From NCBI GenBank assembly GCA_030248195.1, contig JASAND010007616.1, forward strand, positions 1 to 64,000: DNA of 64,000 nucleotides, read 5' to 3'. The translations under genes and the position numbers were made by a program. This document shows positions 11,251-23,193 of the stretch, one piece after another. The DNA is from Trissonchulus latispiculum (Eukaryota; Nematoda; Enoplea; Enoplida; Ironidae). Numbering within the stretch: position 1 is the first letter of the stretch; each line of letters starts with the position of its first letter. The notes beneath the pieces are model-generated. The model did not search any database. It was not told the origin of the DNA and was given only the letters and a program-made list of their open reading frames with translations.

Positions 11251-12015
11251 GAGGGAGTTTTCATTACTTTGACCCTGGGCGAGGAACCACGGGAGCCATG
11301 CTGACCAGTGGTCACTTCGGGCGGTATCGGCAGTATGCTCATCGTTTTCAGCGACCCCGATTTACTATATATGGGCACCACCCCAAGGCCGAAAAACGCC
11401 AATTTAGTGACTTTTAGGCCATTTCTAGTAAAAGTGGGACTTAGAAACTTTTCGCCCAAACAGGCCAAAAAAATGCAAAGTTTGGGCCCATCTCCTGAAA
11501 GCTAGGGAGCAAAATTAAAAAATCCCCCTCGTTACTTTATGCACCCCTACTAGTAATTTTCAACAAAAGATACTAGACCCTCCAGCTTCTACCCAGTTCT
11601 AGAAAAGTGTGACCAAAATTTGCGAAAAATAGCGAAAGTCCGACTTTGGGACCTTGGCACAGAGCCAAAATTGGCCAGGTGCCAAAATGACCAAAAAAGG
11701 TAGCATGGGGGGATCCTGTCTACCAACATATCATAGTAGTATGGTGCCAAAATGCCCACATCGTTCCAACACTTAGCCGTAAAATGCATTTCCAATAAGC
11801 GTTATTCACCGAGAAAAAAAACAAACGCACGGTAACTATCGCCTAGTGCAAAAATTCGAAGTTTCGAATTCGAACCAAAAGTATGGTGGTACTTGTAGTA
11901 CTACTCGAGTTGTTTACGATGGTAACCTTTTTACCACCGCCGGACCTCTAATTAGCTGGCACCAGGCCAACACGGTCTCCAGAGGGCCGCGCAGACGCCT
12001 TTATACCCATATTAT

Positions 12016-12039
12016 GTAGGGGCGCTATCGCGCCCCTAC
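12016..12039. repeat. Terminal hairpin of composite element, copy 1
   Basis: GTAGGGGCGC, loop TATC, then GCGCCCCTAC: a perfect 10-bp stem with a 4-nt loop. An identical hairpin ends copy 2 at 47453-47476. Similarity between the two copies stops a few bases after it. Confidence 0.95.
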
Positions 12040-12045
12040 ATAATA

Positions 12046-12785
12046 TACGTATACGTATAGCAATGTTCACAAAAAAATCACCCACTTAGACGGCCAACAA
12101 CAAACCGCAGCCGCAATATTTTTTCCATGGTAATAGCCACAAGACCCAACCTTAATGTAAGCTTCGCTGCCGAGGCCCAACTCCTCCGACTAAGATGCCC
12201 AAAATAGCCGACCCACCGAAAATCAGACACTCAGACAACTCCGGACCAAAATTAAAATTTTTGCTGGTATATATACACTCACTACGGACTTTGCGCAGCT
12301 ACCCCATATTATCCATGTAACATGTGCTAACTCTAAGCCATCCAACCATATATTGGATTCCCTTTCCCTGCTATGTCTTTTGGCTTCAAGCAGACAGTCC
12401 GGCCGATGGACCCGGTCCAGACCTCCCCCCGACCCAGTGGGTGGTCAGGATCCTCTCTATATATCTGGGCAAAAGCTACCTAAAACCATACATGTGCTTG
12501 GAGCCCCCCTTCAGACCTGGACCTCACCCCCTCAGCCTCAGAATCCGGATTTTTCTGGCTTTTTGGCAAAAGCCGAAAAAATCCAGTTTTCCGGCGGCCT
12601 TGGGCCGCCGGTTGGGCCGTCGGTTCACCCCCCCCCCAGAACTTCCCCTCCTGCACATGTCTGCCAACTAATGCCAAATTTGAATTCTACGCACCGGAAA
12701 ACAAATATATATAGGCGAGTTTTTAGGCTTCTGGGACCTTGAAATAAAATTTTTGGTCAGTCACGTGACCCGACCCAGGCCCAGA
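12046..12785. other. Gene-free spacer
   Basis: No supported gene. Open frames at 12324-12742 are proline-rich reads of C-run DNA without motifs. Confidence 0.5.
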
Positions 12786-13154
12786 GTTTTTTGGTCGTCG
12801 AACTTAGGCCAAATGGCCTCAACGACTCAAATTTTTTAGGCCATCAGCCAAAAAATTGAGGCCATCCAAAGTTTGTTAATTTTTAGGTTGTGCGTTATTG
12901 TACGCATTGTTGAAGTTACAGGTATCATGTATTCACGCGTTATATATTCAAAAATCGCTGTTTTACAACAAAAATCGCCATCGTCACTGTTCAACACACT
13001 AGAAAAACAACATTTTTCCTTAAAATGGCAAAACCAGAACCTTGTTAGCATAGAAATAATAGTGCACGACAGTAGTAATGAATTAATGAATTTTTGTTGA
13101 AAATTAAAACAGGTAGGAGCATACGAGTCTGAGCCAAAGAGAGAAAAAATTAAG

Positions 13155-13155
<1 letters not shown>

Positions 13156-13225
<70 letters not shown>
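13156..13225. repeat. (TA)n microsatellite, left of MITE
   Basis: About 70 bp of pure AT dinucleotides directly abutting the element at 13226. Confidence 0.97.
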
Positions 13226-13226
<1 letters not shown>

Positions 13227-13626
13227 GGTACGTACTTTTCACCGAAAGAATGAGCCGTTGGCGAAATTGACAAATTGGCGAAATTTCAAGAAAAAATTGC
13301 AATTTTAGCAAATTTAGCTACATTTGAGGACCTTAAGTTTGAGCATATTTTGCAACTAAATTTAAACAATCTCATTAAACAAATTATTATCAAAAATTGC
13401 CTTTGAAAACTGAGAAAAATCCAAAATTGCTTAAAAGTTTAAAATTTGGCGAAAAAATTCTGCGAGAGTTTATTTCGCGATCGGGTTGGTTCATGGGCTT
13501 AGTTTGCAAAATATGCTCAAGCTTACGTCCTCAGATGTAGCTAAATTTGCTAAAATTCCCATTTTTCCTTGAAATTTCGCCAGTGCGTCAATTTCGCCAA
13601 CGGTCGATTCTTTCGGTGAAATTACC

Positions 13627-13627
<1 letters not shown>
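13226..13627. mobile_element. Palindromic MITE embedded in a TA microsatellite
   Basis: The long inverted arms start CGGTACGTACTTTTCACCGA on the left and end in TTCGGTGAAATTACCG on the right. They share GGCGAAATTGAC and TAGCTACATTTGAGGA-type segments. It is flanked on both sides by TA repeats, as expected for a TA-targeting (Tc1/mariner-like) MITE. About 400 bp, non-coding. Confidence 0.85.

Positions 13628-13703
<76 letters not shown>
13628..13703. repeat. (TA)n microsatellite, right of MITE
   Basis: About 75 bp of TA dinucleotides, the other half of the split tract. Confidence 0.97.
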
Positions 13704-13706
<3 letters not shown>

Positions 13707-14285
13707 GAAATAAAGTTAAACTATAGACTAAAATTGCATTTCTTCGATGAAATCTTTATAATAGTAAAGGAAATTATAACTTGAATATGTATTTATAAGT
13801 GCAAATCGACAATGTAACTAGCTGGCGGTTGGCGCAGCCCAGAAATACAAGGGAAAATGTATAAATTCGCGCCGAAGGCGCGAAATTTTTAGAAAATTGT
13901 TGTTTTTACTTAAAAATCAATAAAATTTAACTGGGTATTCGTCGAAAAATTTAGGCCAAATGGCCTCAACGGCATAAATTCTTTAGGCCGGCCATCGACT
14001 CATAAATTTAGGCCACGGCCTAAGCTATGGCCTATAAAACCTTGCCCAGGCCACGTGACCATAGGCCAAGTCACGTGACTATTCCAGATGCGAACTTAAC
14101 TCCACCAAGTTGTTTGTTCTGTGCTTATTAGAGCAAAAGAACACAAAATAAGTGGATAACTAGCTTCCTGATATCAAAAATTAAGGTCAAGCATATTGTT
14201 TGGGTATATACCCACTTTGGTCCCGGGGGCCGAGAACCAAAATTCTAAGTTCAGCCTGCGCAAAAGAAACTAGGGGGTCCAGTGC

Positions 14286-15022
14286 AGGGTTTTTTGGTCG
14301 CCGAACTTTAGGCCAAATGTCCTCAACGACTCAAATTTTTTAGGCCATCGCCCAAAAAATTTAGGCCATCCAAATTTTGTTAATTTCTAGCTTGTGCGTT
14401 ATTGTAAGCATTGTTAAAATTACAGTTATCATATATTCACGCGTTATACATTCAAAAATTGCTGTTTAACAACAAAAATCGCCATCGTCACTGTTTAACA
14501 CACTAGAAAAACTACTTTTTTACCTTAAAATTGCAAAAATAGATCCTTGTTAGCATAGAAATAATAGTGCACGACAGTTTTAATGAATTAATGAATTTTT
14601 ATTGAAAATTAAAACAGGTAGGAGCATACTTACGAGTATGAACCAAAGAAAGAAAAAATTAAACTAATAGAAATAAAGTTAAACTATATACATACTAAAA
14701 TAGCATTTCTTCGATGAAATCTTTAGAATAGTAGATATATAAATGAAATTATAACTTGAATGTGTACGTATTTATAAGTGCAAATAGACGATGTAACTAG
14801 CTGGCGGCAGGTGCAGCCCACTATACAAGGAAAAACGTATAAATTCGCGCCGAAGGCGCGAAAATTTTTTTAGAAAATTGTTGTTTTAACTTAAAAATTA
14901 ATAAAATTTAAATGGGTTTTCGTCGAAAAATTTAGGCCAAAAGGCCTCAACGGCCAAAATTCTTTAGGCCATCGACTCACAAATTTAGGCCATGGCCTAA
15001 GCTATGGCCTAAAAAAACCTTG
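14286..15022. repeat. TTTAGGCC-rich repeat, copy 2 (uninterrupted)
   Basis: This is a continuous copy of the 12786-14045 repeat. At the position of the TA/MITE/TA block it simply reads AAATTAAACTAATAGAAA (about 14656-14673), so it serves as an empty-site reference. The 240 bp between the two copies hold GTCACGTGAC-type words and nothing coding. Confidence 0.88.
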
Positions 15023-15800
15023 GTCCAGTGACCTGGGTGGGGGTCTTAGAAAAGTTTGAGTTTTTAGGCCATTTCTTGGATTTCCTAAAATGCGAATTTT
15101 GGTGGGGTTTGGGGGGTACTGTTGTACTCCCCATCACATTTCGCGAGTAGACCACCAAATTTCCTAAGTTCATCCCCCATCAAAATTTCGGTGAAACTAC
15201 AATGTGGTAAATAGACAAGGACTAGGTTTTAAAGCAGTTGATTGAATTTGGCTCAACAATGGTCATTTTTGAAAACATTTTCTCACATTTTTGCTTCAAA
15301 TAACTTTAAAACAGGACAAACGCGCCTAAAACAATAAAAACAAGCGTTATTTTGAAGAAAACAGGGCTAATTTACAGCAAATTTTGCGTTTTTTTACTAT
15401 TTTTCAAAATGTCAGGGGTCTGAATTCTGGGGGGTGGTTGGGGGTACCCCCATTAAATTACATACAGCGGTCGACCACCAATTTTCCAAATTTTACCCCT
15501 ACCCCCAAGCCAAAACCCAAAGTTACAGGGAAACTATGCCTCCATAGGCGTACCAGGATACAGTTTACCTCCTATGAGACCACCAAGAGAAGGCCAGACC
15601 TCCCTCTCCAAATATATACCCGACCTAGACAACTCCCCCCTAAAATGGGCTATAAACTTCCATAGTAAAAAATGCAAAAATAAAATTAAAATTTAGTACA
15701 AAATAAAGTAAAAATATAAATAAATATACATATATAACATAATAAATAAACACCAAATAAATAAATAAACTAAAGTAAAAAATTTCGCAAAAATTGGCTG
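15023..15800. other. Spacer with two ACCACCAAATTTCC repeat fragments
   Basis: Related G/C-run fragments at about 15100-15200 and 15410-15500 share GGGGTAC and GACCACCAA(A/T)TTTCC words. A third is at about 22465-22545. No gene is seen. Confidence 0.5.
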
Positions 15801-18800
15801 TTTTTTCAAAATCGGACCTGTGTAAATCTTGTGTAAATTTAAACTTCAGTGTGTATTTTTGTTTGAAGCTGCGTAAAATTTAAAAGTGTTGTTTTTCAAA
15901 TATAATACAAATAATATAAATTTAGACGTTATTTTCTGGCTGCAATGTTATTTTAGGGCATTCAAGCCAAAGTAATGCAACTATATAGTCCAGCGGGAAA
16001 AAACCCACTTTTCAGATTTTTGGCCAGAACTTTTTAATGGTTTGACATATCGAAATGCTGATTATACAGGTAGCTAGGCCTAGTCGTAAGCTTTCTTATG
16101 AGCCATAGAACACCTCTCTAGGGTGTGCCGTTAGCGAGAAAAATTGTCCCAAACTGGCGGGGGAAAACGGTATATACGTATATGCGGGAAAAACCCACCC
16201 CAAAAATTTTTTGGCAAGTTGCCAGGAGCATTTCTAACCATTCCAAATGAAAGAGCGGGTTGTTTTAGTACAACTGCATCAAAATATATATATTAGTTTG
16301 TGTACTAACATTGAGGTCATATGGTCATTTGAAAATGTTGTATCTTTAACACATAAACATAGGCAAATTTTGGAAATTTTTAAAATTTGTTTATTTTCAG
16401 CAGTTTAAGCATCCTATCGTGTAGAAAACGTGTATAGTCAGGGGGGGGGGGAGAAAAACATGAATAGGGAAGCAAGCCTCCAACTTTTTCTTCGCTTGGA
16501 TTTGGATCGGTTTGAGTATACCGTTATGTATCGTGGGCAAATACCTATCCAATATTCAAACATCTCTTAACCTCACTCAGCTTTGGCAGTAACAGGATTT
16601 GCCCATGTTTTTTACCCGCAAATCGGGAAAAAACATGGTGCGGGGAAAAACATGGCACGGATTTCTACCAACCAACCATTTAGAATGGTTTAAAAGCATT
16701 GTTTCAGCTGTTTTTAGCGTGCAAAACTACCTAGGCACCCTTCTAACCTCACAGCAAGCTTAAAACCCGATTTTTTGGTCAAAATGCTAAATCCGCCGTA
16801 CCTAACCTGTTTGGACATGAAACCTGCTGGGAACTGGCCATAATATGCAGAATATCACTAGAAACAAGTTAGTTGTGTTAAAAATTGCAATATTCCATCA
16901 TTTTTTAAGTTTTTTCAAAATTTTCATTTTTACCATAGAAACGTATGAAACCTGGCATGTTGATGCTGCAAATCAAATTTTCGAGCTAGAAGCTTCAAAA
17001 ATGCTCAAAGTTGGCATATTTTGAGGTTTTTACTGGTTTTAAAGCATTCTCTTTCCTATGGAAGCCTTCCCTGAAGTATACGCAAAAATTTTAAAATTAT
17101 TTGGTCACAATGTTTTCCCCCGCTCTAGTGGACCCAATGTGGGTGAAAAAAACATGGTCAAATTTTTATGGGGTGACGGGAAAACACATGTGTGTAGGGA
17201 GTATGGGGGGTGGGTTGGGGGGGGGGGAACTGCCGGCCCCGAAAGTGGGGGGGGGACCCCCCACCCCCCCCCCAAGGACGCATATGGCGGAGACACGAAA
17301 AAAAAATACACTATTTTTATCCCTTCCTTCTTTCATCAAAATAATGCTCCTTCTTCTTAAGGTGTTTTTGCACCGTTTTAAAGCGATTTTACGTCAAAAT
17401 TTTAGAAAAATTTTTCAAAAAATGACCATTTTACGACCACATTTCGCTAACTTTTTGGGTCCAAAAACCACTATTGCCATGTGATAGAGCAAGTCAAATT
17501 ATGTCCGCATGCCAATTTATAGTAGCCAAAGTTTGATAGTTGGTTAGATGATATAGACTTGCAAACTTTCGAAAATCCTTAGCATTTTGGCCAATTTTGG
17601 GAGGTCAAGTACTGTACCTACAGAATCAAACTTAGAAACCAATCTGGTACCGTAGGGTACGTATACTTCTAGACTTGCTCTTTCTAATGGGCTATACTAG
17701 GCAGCTGCAACTGCTATGGTTGGGGAGCAGGCGACCATGTTTTTCCCCTTCTTTTCCGTCATGTTTTCCCCCCTCTATATTTCTTGTATGTAGAGCCATT
17801 TTAAACAACTAGACCCATTTTAAGGCAAAAATAAGCATTTTTGGTCAAAATTGGAATTTTGGCTTGTGTCCGATTTAGACCCCCTGGACCACCCATAACA
17901 GTACGAACCCAGGTAAAACCTATACCAATTTAATCTATAGACTCTATTAAACAAATGTACGTATGTATTGGTTTGACCTTTCCGGTCAATGGTTAGAAAA
18001 AAATTTAATTTTGAAAAGTGGCTTTTTCCCCGTCGTGGGTTTTTTCCCGCCAACTCCAGGTCACCCCCAGGTCGCACCGGAGGGGTCAGAGCAGTGTGGC
18101 ATATATCATCATGAAGCGCAATAGATGCCCTACAGGTATTATAATCCGCTTTGGTCTAGGTCTTTCCAGAGTAGTTCAGGGTGGCCCGGCAAAGTTTGTC
18201 AAATTTCGGCACTTGGTCCGACCAAAATTTCCAAAAATTTCAAAGTCCCAAAAAATTTGCAGGGAAGTAGCGGGAGCTACTACCATAATACACCCTCCAG
18301 GGTTATTTTGGATGCTCTTCAAGATAGGCTTAAAATCCTAGATAGCTCATACCGGTAAGCCCACACCGGGAGTGGGTTTTTTCCCGCTTGACTATATATA
18401 TATACGCTTGTGTAACGTTTCGAAAGAAGCCACGCGGGGGATCTGGGGGGCGGGGGCCCCCCAGAAGCTGAGCAACTTTTGTAAATTGTAATAAAATTTA
18501 CAATGAAAATGTATAAAAAGATTAATTCATTATATAAATGTCAAAACTAGGATTGGACAAATTCTAATTTCTGAAAAAGCTTCGCCTACTGAAACGATTT
18601 CTTTATTTTTCCAACTTTTTGGAATAATCTGTTTTACCAACTTGCTGGTTACGTAGGTACTAAGGTTCTTTAACCGCTGCTGGAGATGGAGCCATAATAT
18701 AGATAAAATATTTAAACTGTAAACATAGCGGGGGGTCAGGGGGGCGGAGCCCCCCAGAAGTTGAGAAACTTTTTAAAATTAACGGTAAAAACGTAATGAA

Positions 18801-18895
18801 AAGTTGCACTCCTTTAGCTTTCGTATTGAATATTTATATATTGTGCTAGCTAGATAGCAACAATTTTTGCGGTTCTAACTGCTTTTATGATAAAA
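15801..18895. mobile_element. Reverse-orientation copy of the 6747-8204 family, interrupted
   Basis: The left end (TTTTTTCAAAATCGGACCTGTGTAAATC) and the blocks at 18425-18480 and 18725-18870 are the reverse complement of parts of 6747-8204, including its G/C-run blocks and TTGCTGTCTAG-like segment. A 2.4-kb element at 15988-18392 splits it. Confidence 0.72.
15988..18392. mobile_element. 2.4-kb TIR element (GCGGGAAAAAACCCACT ends)
   Basis: The terminal inverted repeats are GTC(C/A)AGCGGG followed by AAAAAACCCACT, 22 bp with one mismatch. The target is TATA on both sides (ACTATATA before, TATATATA after), consistent with a TA duplication. Inside, AAACATG words next to G or C runs recur (about 16440, 16620, 17150, 17735). 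No transposase is recognisable. It is probably a non-autonomous Tc1/mariner-like element, inferred from the TA target only. Confidence 0.78.
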
Positions 18896-21560
18896 GTTGT
18901 ATTTATATTTGTACGGGAAACGATAATTACGTATATAATCGTACATATACGTATATACTTTATATACTTTATTTAATACAATTTTCCCCCAGGATTCGGG
19001 CCTTTCCCCCCCAGAACCCCCCCCCCTCACCCTAAAGTGCCCGATAAAATAGGGTTTGAGCAAAAATTTTGAAATTTTTTCCGGCTTCGCCGGATTTTTA
19101 CACATTTTTAATAAATTTTTTAGCTATTTTAAGCTTAAATTTAAGTTAAAAATAGTCAATTTTTTACTTCAGCAGCAAAAAAATAGCTATTTTTAGACAT
19201 TTTTCTAAAGATTTTTCTGCCCCCCCCAGAAATCCGAGCCCCCCCTCCCAGACCTGGGGTGGACCCCCCACAGAAATTTTTGCCTAGGAAAAAGTCAGGG
19301 GTTTGGGGGGTCTAAAAAGGGCCCCCCCAAAATTTACGGGGGAGGGGGCCTCCCCCCCCAATCCAAATCCCCGTTACACCTGTGCCCCCCTAACTCACCT
19401 ATGGGCATGGATGTGTTAGGGGAGGGGACCCCCACTAAAATGACAAATTTTGGCGGCCCCCCCATTTTTGCTACCCCCATATCACCATAGGTGTACCACC
19501 TGTTTGGGTTGGGGGGGGGGGAGTAGAAGGTCCAAATTTGGCTCGGGGGACCCCACCCAATTCTGCAATTTGGGGTTGGGGGACCCCCCACTAAACTGTA
19601 CCCAAGATTTTTTGGCTAAAAATGCTCCTTTTTTGATGTACAGTACATTAAACGTACTCAAAAGCTTCTGTCAATAGTTTTCGTATGCTTGGGCTTGAAA
19701 ATTGACAAATTTGTACTAAATAAAATATGCCTAAATTAGCCCAGATTATGGTTTATATATTACGCATATATTACCTTTTAGTTGCTATAAATAACAATCT
19801 TTAGTTGTTTATAGGTAATTTATAGCCATTTTTTCAATTTTTTTTCAAAAATTTTCAGAAATTGCAATAAATTTTTTCAAAAATTTTGCATTTTACCTGG
19901 TTTGGACCCAATTTTAGGGGGGGAGGGGGGTTTGAGCTCGGTGGGGGGGAGTAGTTGAGGTCGGGTAGGGGGAGGGGGTCTGGCCTCTCCGTGGGGGGGG
20001 GGGGTCTCACGGGGGCAAACTGTAGCCTGGTACACCTATGCATATCACCCCCCCCCAGATTTTTGGGCAAAAAGTGCCGAAAATGGCATAAAATCAAAAA
20101 TTTAGGGGGGCCCACCCTAAGTCGGACCCCCCACCCAGAATTTTTTTGCCCAGCCACACCTATGCCAATGGGGGGTCAAAAGTCTATTTGGGGGGAGGGG
20201 TAAGAAAAATTTTCGAGGGAGGGTCGGAGGAAAAAATCGGTTATTCGTTAAAAAACTGAAAAATTTTCTCAATTTTGAGCTACTTTTAAGGTATATAATT
20301 AAGCGAACTTTAGTTATTTTTCGCTAATTTTTTCAAAATTCTCGAATTTTTGGCTAAAAATTTGTAAAAAATAAGGTAGGGGTTGAAAATTTTTAGGGCA
20401 GAGGGTCGGCCGAAGGCCGATTTGGGGGGAGGGGTAGAAAAAATGTTTAGGGGGAGGGTCGGTGACCCCTCCACTTGGGGGGAGGGCCCATAGTTTCCCT
20501 GGAACTTTGGGTCTGGGGGGGGGGGGTAAATCTTGGGTGGTTGGTGTGGTGGTCGACCCAAGAAATGTGATGGGGGGTACCCCACAACCCCCCCCCCCCC
20601 AAATTCGGACCTCAGAAATTTCGAAAAATGGCCTAAAAACACAAAATTTTCTGTATTTTAACGCTTTTTTCGTCAAAACAAGGCTTGTTTTTATCGTTTT
20701 TGGCGTTTTTGCACCGTTTTAAAGTGATTTTAAGTCAAAATTTTAGAAAAATTTTTCAAAAAAATGACCATTTTTCAGCCAAATTTAGCTAACTTTTTGG
20801 GCCCGAAAATCGCTGGGGGCGGGTTCGGGGGGGGGGGGGGTTTAGCCGAAAGTTGGGGGCGGGCAAGTCGAAAATTCTGGGGGGGGGGGAAATTTGGTCA
20901 AAAATTTTGGGGGGGATCCCCCCCCAAAGGAAACTATGGGAGGGCCCGGGCCCCCCCCCCATAGGTGTGGCTGGCGAAAAAAGTGGGGGTGGGGGTTCAG
21001 AAAAAAGTAGGGAGGGGGTTTGGCGAAAAAAGGGGGTAGGGGGGTCGCGAAAAGTCGATTTGGGGGGAGGGGTAAGAAAAATTTTCGAGAGGGGGGGAGG
21101 CGAAAAATCGGTTTTTCGTTAAAAAATTGAAAAATTTTGTCAATTTACAGCTATTTTGAACGAATTTTAGCTTAATTAATCGAATTCTAGCAATTTTTCG
21201 CTAATTTTTGAAATGTTTTGGAAAAATTTCGAATTTTAGCTAAAAATTTTCAAAAAATTGTCAAAAATTTAGGTAGGGGTTAGAAAATTTTTAGGGGGGA
21301 GGGGTCTGAAAAAATCGATTTGGGGGGAGGGGTAGGAAAAAATTTTTAGGGGGGGGTCGGCGACCCCTCCATTTGGGGGGAGGGGTCCCCCCTAACACAC
21401 CTATGCCCCCCCCACCCCCTAACAACAACAACAACCCCTCCCCGAACAAGATTTCAGGTGAAACTATGAAAAACGCTTTAAATCGTGAAAAAACGCCTAA
21501 AAACGATAAAAACAAGCTTAAAAAAGCGTTAAAATATAGAAAATTTTGCACGGCCATTTT
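18896..21560. repeat. Cluster of G/C-homopolymer element fragments
   Basis: The region is dominated by runs of 6-14 G or C alternating with AAAATTTTT-type AT blocks. Termini reading CATAGGTGT or ACACCTATG recur at about 19376, 19485, 20031, 20156, 20960 and 21396. They match the ends of the complete element at 52576-53112. About 20198-20480 and 21060-21385 are direct repeats (period near 865 bp), sharing GGGGTAAGAAAAATTTTCGAG and GACCCCTCCA blocks. Open frames here are homopolymer artefacts. The whole reads as a pile-up of related MITEs. Confidence 0.7.
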
Positions 21561-22842
21561 TTGTTGTTCTGCCTGGAGGCAGAACTATTTACACGGAAAT
21601 TGGTCATGTTTAGCATTGCAGATTAAATCTCTGAACACAATATCTGCCTATACTCAGCATTGTGCTAGTATAGTCTCATCTGATTTTTTCAACCGAAGGG
21701 GGCTGAATGCTTCCACTTGCTTTTGCTAAGCAACTTTTCATTTTTTATTTTTTCTTCTCGCATTGCACTTATGACACATCCAGATGAAATAGTACCTGAA
21801 ATAAGTTACTGCACTGTCCCTCCCGTTTGTTTATTTCCCCTAATTAATTAATCTTCCACCTGAAGTGATTGTTTGAGAGTCCCCCCTTGAGATGTTTTGA
21901 AATCAAAGATAGACATCCTGCAAAGTGCAAACGTTGCTTTTATGCAAATTAGATTTCTGAACGTGTTGATCAGTTGGTAGTATATTTTGTGACTGACAAG
22001 TGCTGTCCTGGTCTCAGTTTTTCCTGGTAAGAAATAGTCAGCTCACAGCTGGGATTGCTTTCACTTCAGAATAATATTGTGGGATGATCTTGGGATTCAA
22101 AACTATTGCTATCTTGACTGCTCACCATAGATGCCCGGGCTTTGGCTTTGCAGTTTGACTAGAAATTATCTTGAGGCTTTATTCCACAATTAGAAATTAT
22201 CAGCTCTGCAGTAATCTGTCAAGCTATTCTGTGGCCTTTCTTGGCATCGTAAGCAAAGCGTGCTTCATGAAGCTAAGATTAGTGTTGCGTCAAATTAACC
22301 AGGCTTATGAACAGCGAAATTTTCGGTTGATATTTTTAGTTTTCTATTTTAAAAATTCTAATTTAAAAGTCATTAATTTGACTGTAGATTGCCAAAATAA
22401 TAAGCTCAATTGCAGAACTACACCCCTTTTAGGGGTCAGCTTGTTTTATATTTCCTAAGGTCCTATTTTGGAGGGGGGGTGGTCGTATAACCCCATCACA
22501 TTTCGAGGGTCAACCACCAAATTTCCTAAGTTTACACATCCACCCATTTGTGCTAACCAAATGAATCACGTTTAAAAATTTGCTACAGGGACTTATTTGA
22601 AATAGCTATTTTCTCACATAAACATAAAATATTTATCGAACTTCAAATAAAGGGCTCCACCATTTTATTTTCTCCAGAAATTCATTTTAATAGTGTCATA
22701 AACCGTTAGTTTTGTACATTCAAATACATCACGTTTTTATAGCAATTTGCAAATAATATACAAAATTGTGTGATTTTAGCTTTTTGTCAAAAATACCAAT
22801 TGTGACCGGAGCCGGTAGTTAGAACCGGAACCGGTTTCAAAT
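21561..22842. other. Gene-free spacer
   Basis: Less repetitive than its surroundings. The open frame at 22171-22458 has no recognisable motif. Confidence 0.45.
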
Positions 22843-23193
22843 ATCGGAACCGGTGTAACAGTAAATTATTACTCCCTGTAAATTTTTACTCCCAGTAATA
22901 ATTTCCTAGGAAATTTGTACCTCAGTTAGGAAATTTTTACTCCCCCAGTAATCTTTTTCCTGGAAATTTTTACTACCCCAGTAATACCGCCACTACCTTG
23001 GATAATGAAACTGCACCTTGGATTTCTGGTGTACAATATAGCGAAAAGATGCAAAATGCAAAACTATCATTTTTCTAAAATTTAAAACTTCAAAAAGCTG
23101 TCTGCGAAAAATTGATTGATACTAACCTCATTCAAAAGTCAAGACTTTAAAATGCAATTTACACAAAAAATCGATTGAGAGTTAGATGCTTTA

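Larger units (their letters stand above)
9731..12045. mobile_element. Composite element copy 1: foldback head, 145-bp satellite, terminal hairpin
   Basis: It shares both ends and most flanking modules with 44159-47483. In order the modules are: a foldback with 182-bp arms (9731-10536); a shared unique segment beginning TCCTTCTGTCATTTTAAAGG; a tandem array (10612-11250); a shared tail (about 11325-12015, with words such as CCAAGGCCGAAAAACGCC); and a 10-bp-stem hairpin at 12016-12039 followed by ATAATA. No ORF is coding. The layout resembles non-autonomous Helentrons/DINE-1 (inverted repeat near one end, central tandem array, terminal stem-loop), but no canonical CTRR terminus or Rep-helicase is present, so that assignment is inference. 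Confidence 0.75.
12786..14045. repeat. TTTAGGCC-rich repeat, copy 1 (interrupted)
   Basis: The outer parts (12786-13155 and 13704-14045) match 14286-15022 closely. Both ends carry clustered TTTAGGCCA and GGCCTCAACG words. The copy is split by (TA)n, a MITE and (TA)n. The element type is unknown and it is non-coding. Confidence 0.85.

Noticed and set aside
12353..12742. Proline-rich 129-codon frame
   Set aside because: No conserved motif, overlapping frames open on both strands. C-run repeat DNA.
17058..17484. Gly/Pro-rich open frames
   Set aside because: Produced by G and C homopolymers inside a TIR element. No motif and both strands open.
19334..21729. Multiple Pro/Gly-rich open frames of 65-120 codons
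   Set aside because: Homopolymer reads in the G/C-run repeat cluster.
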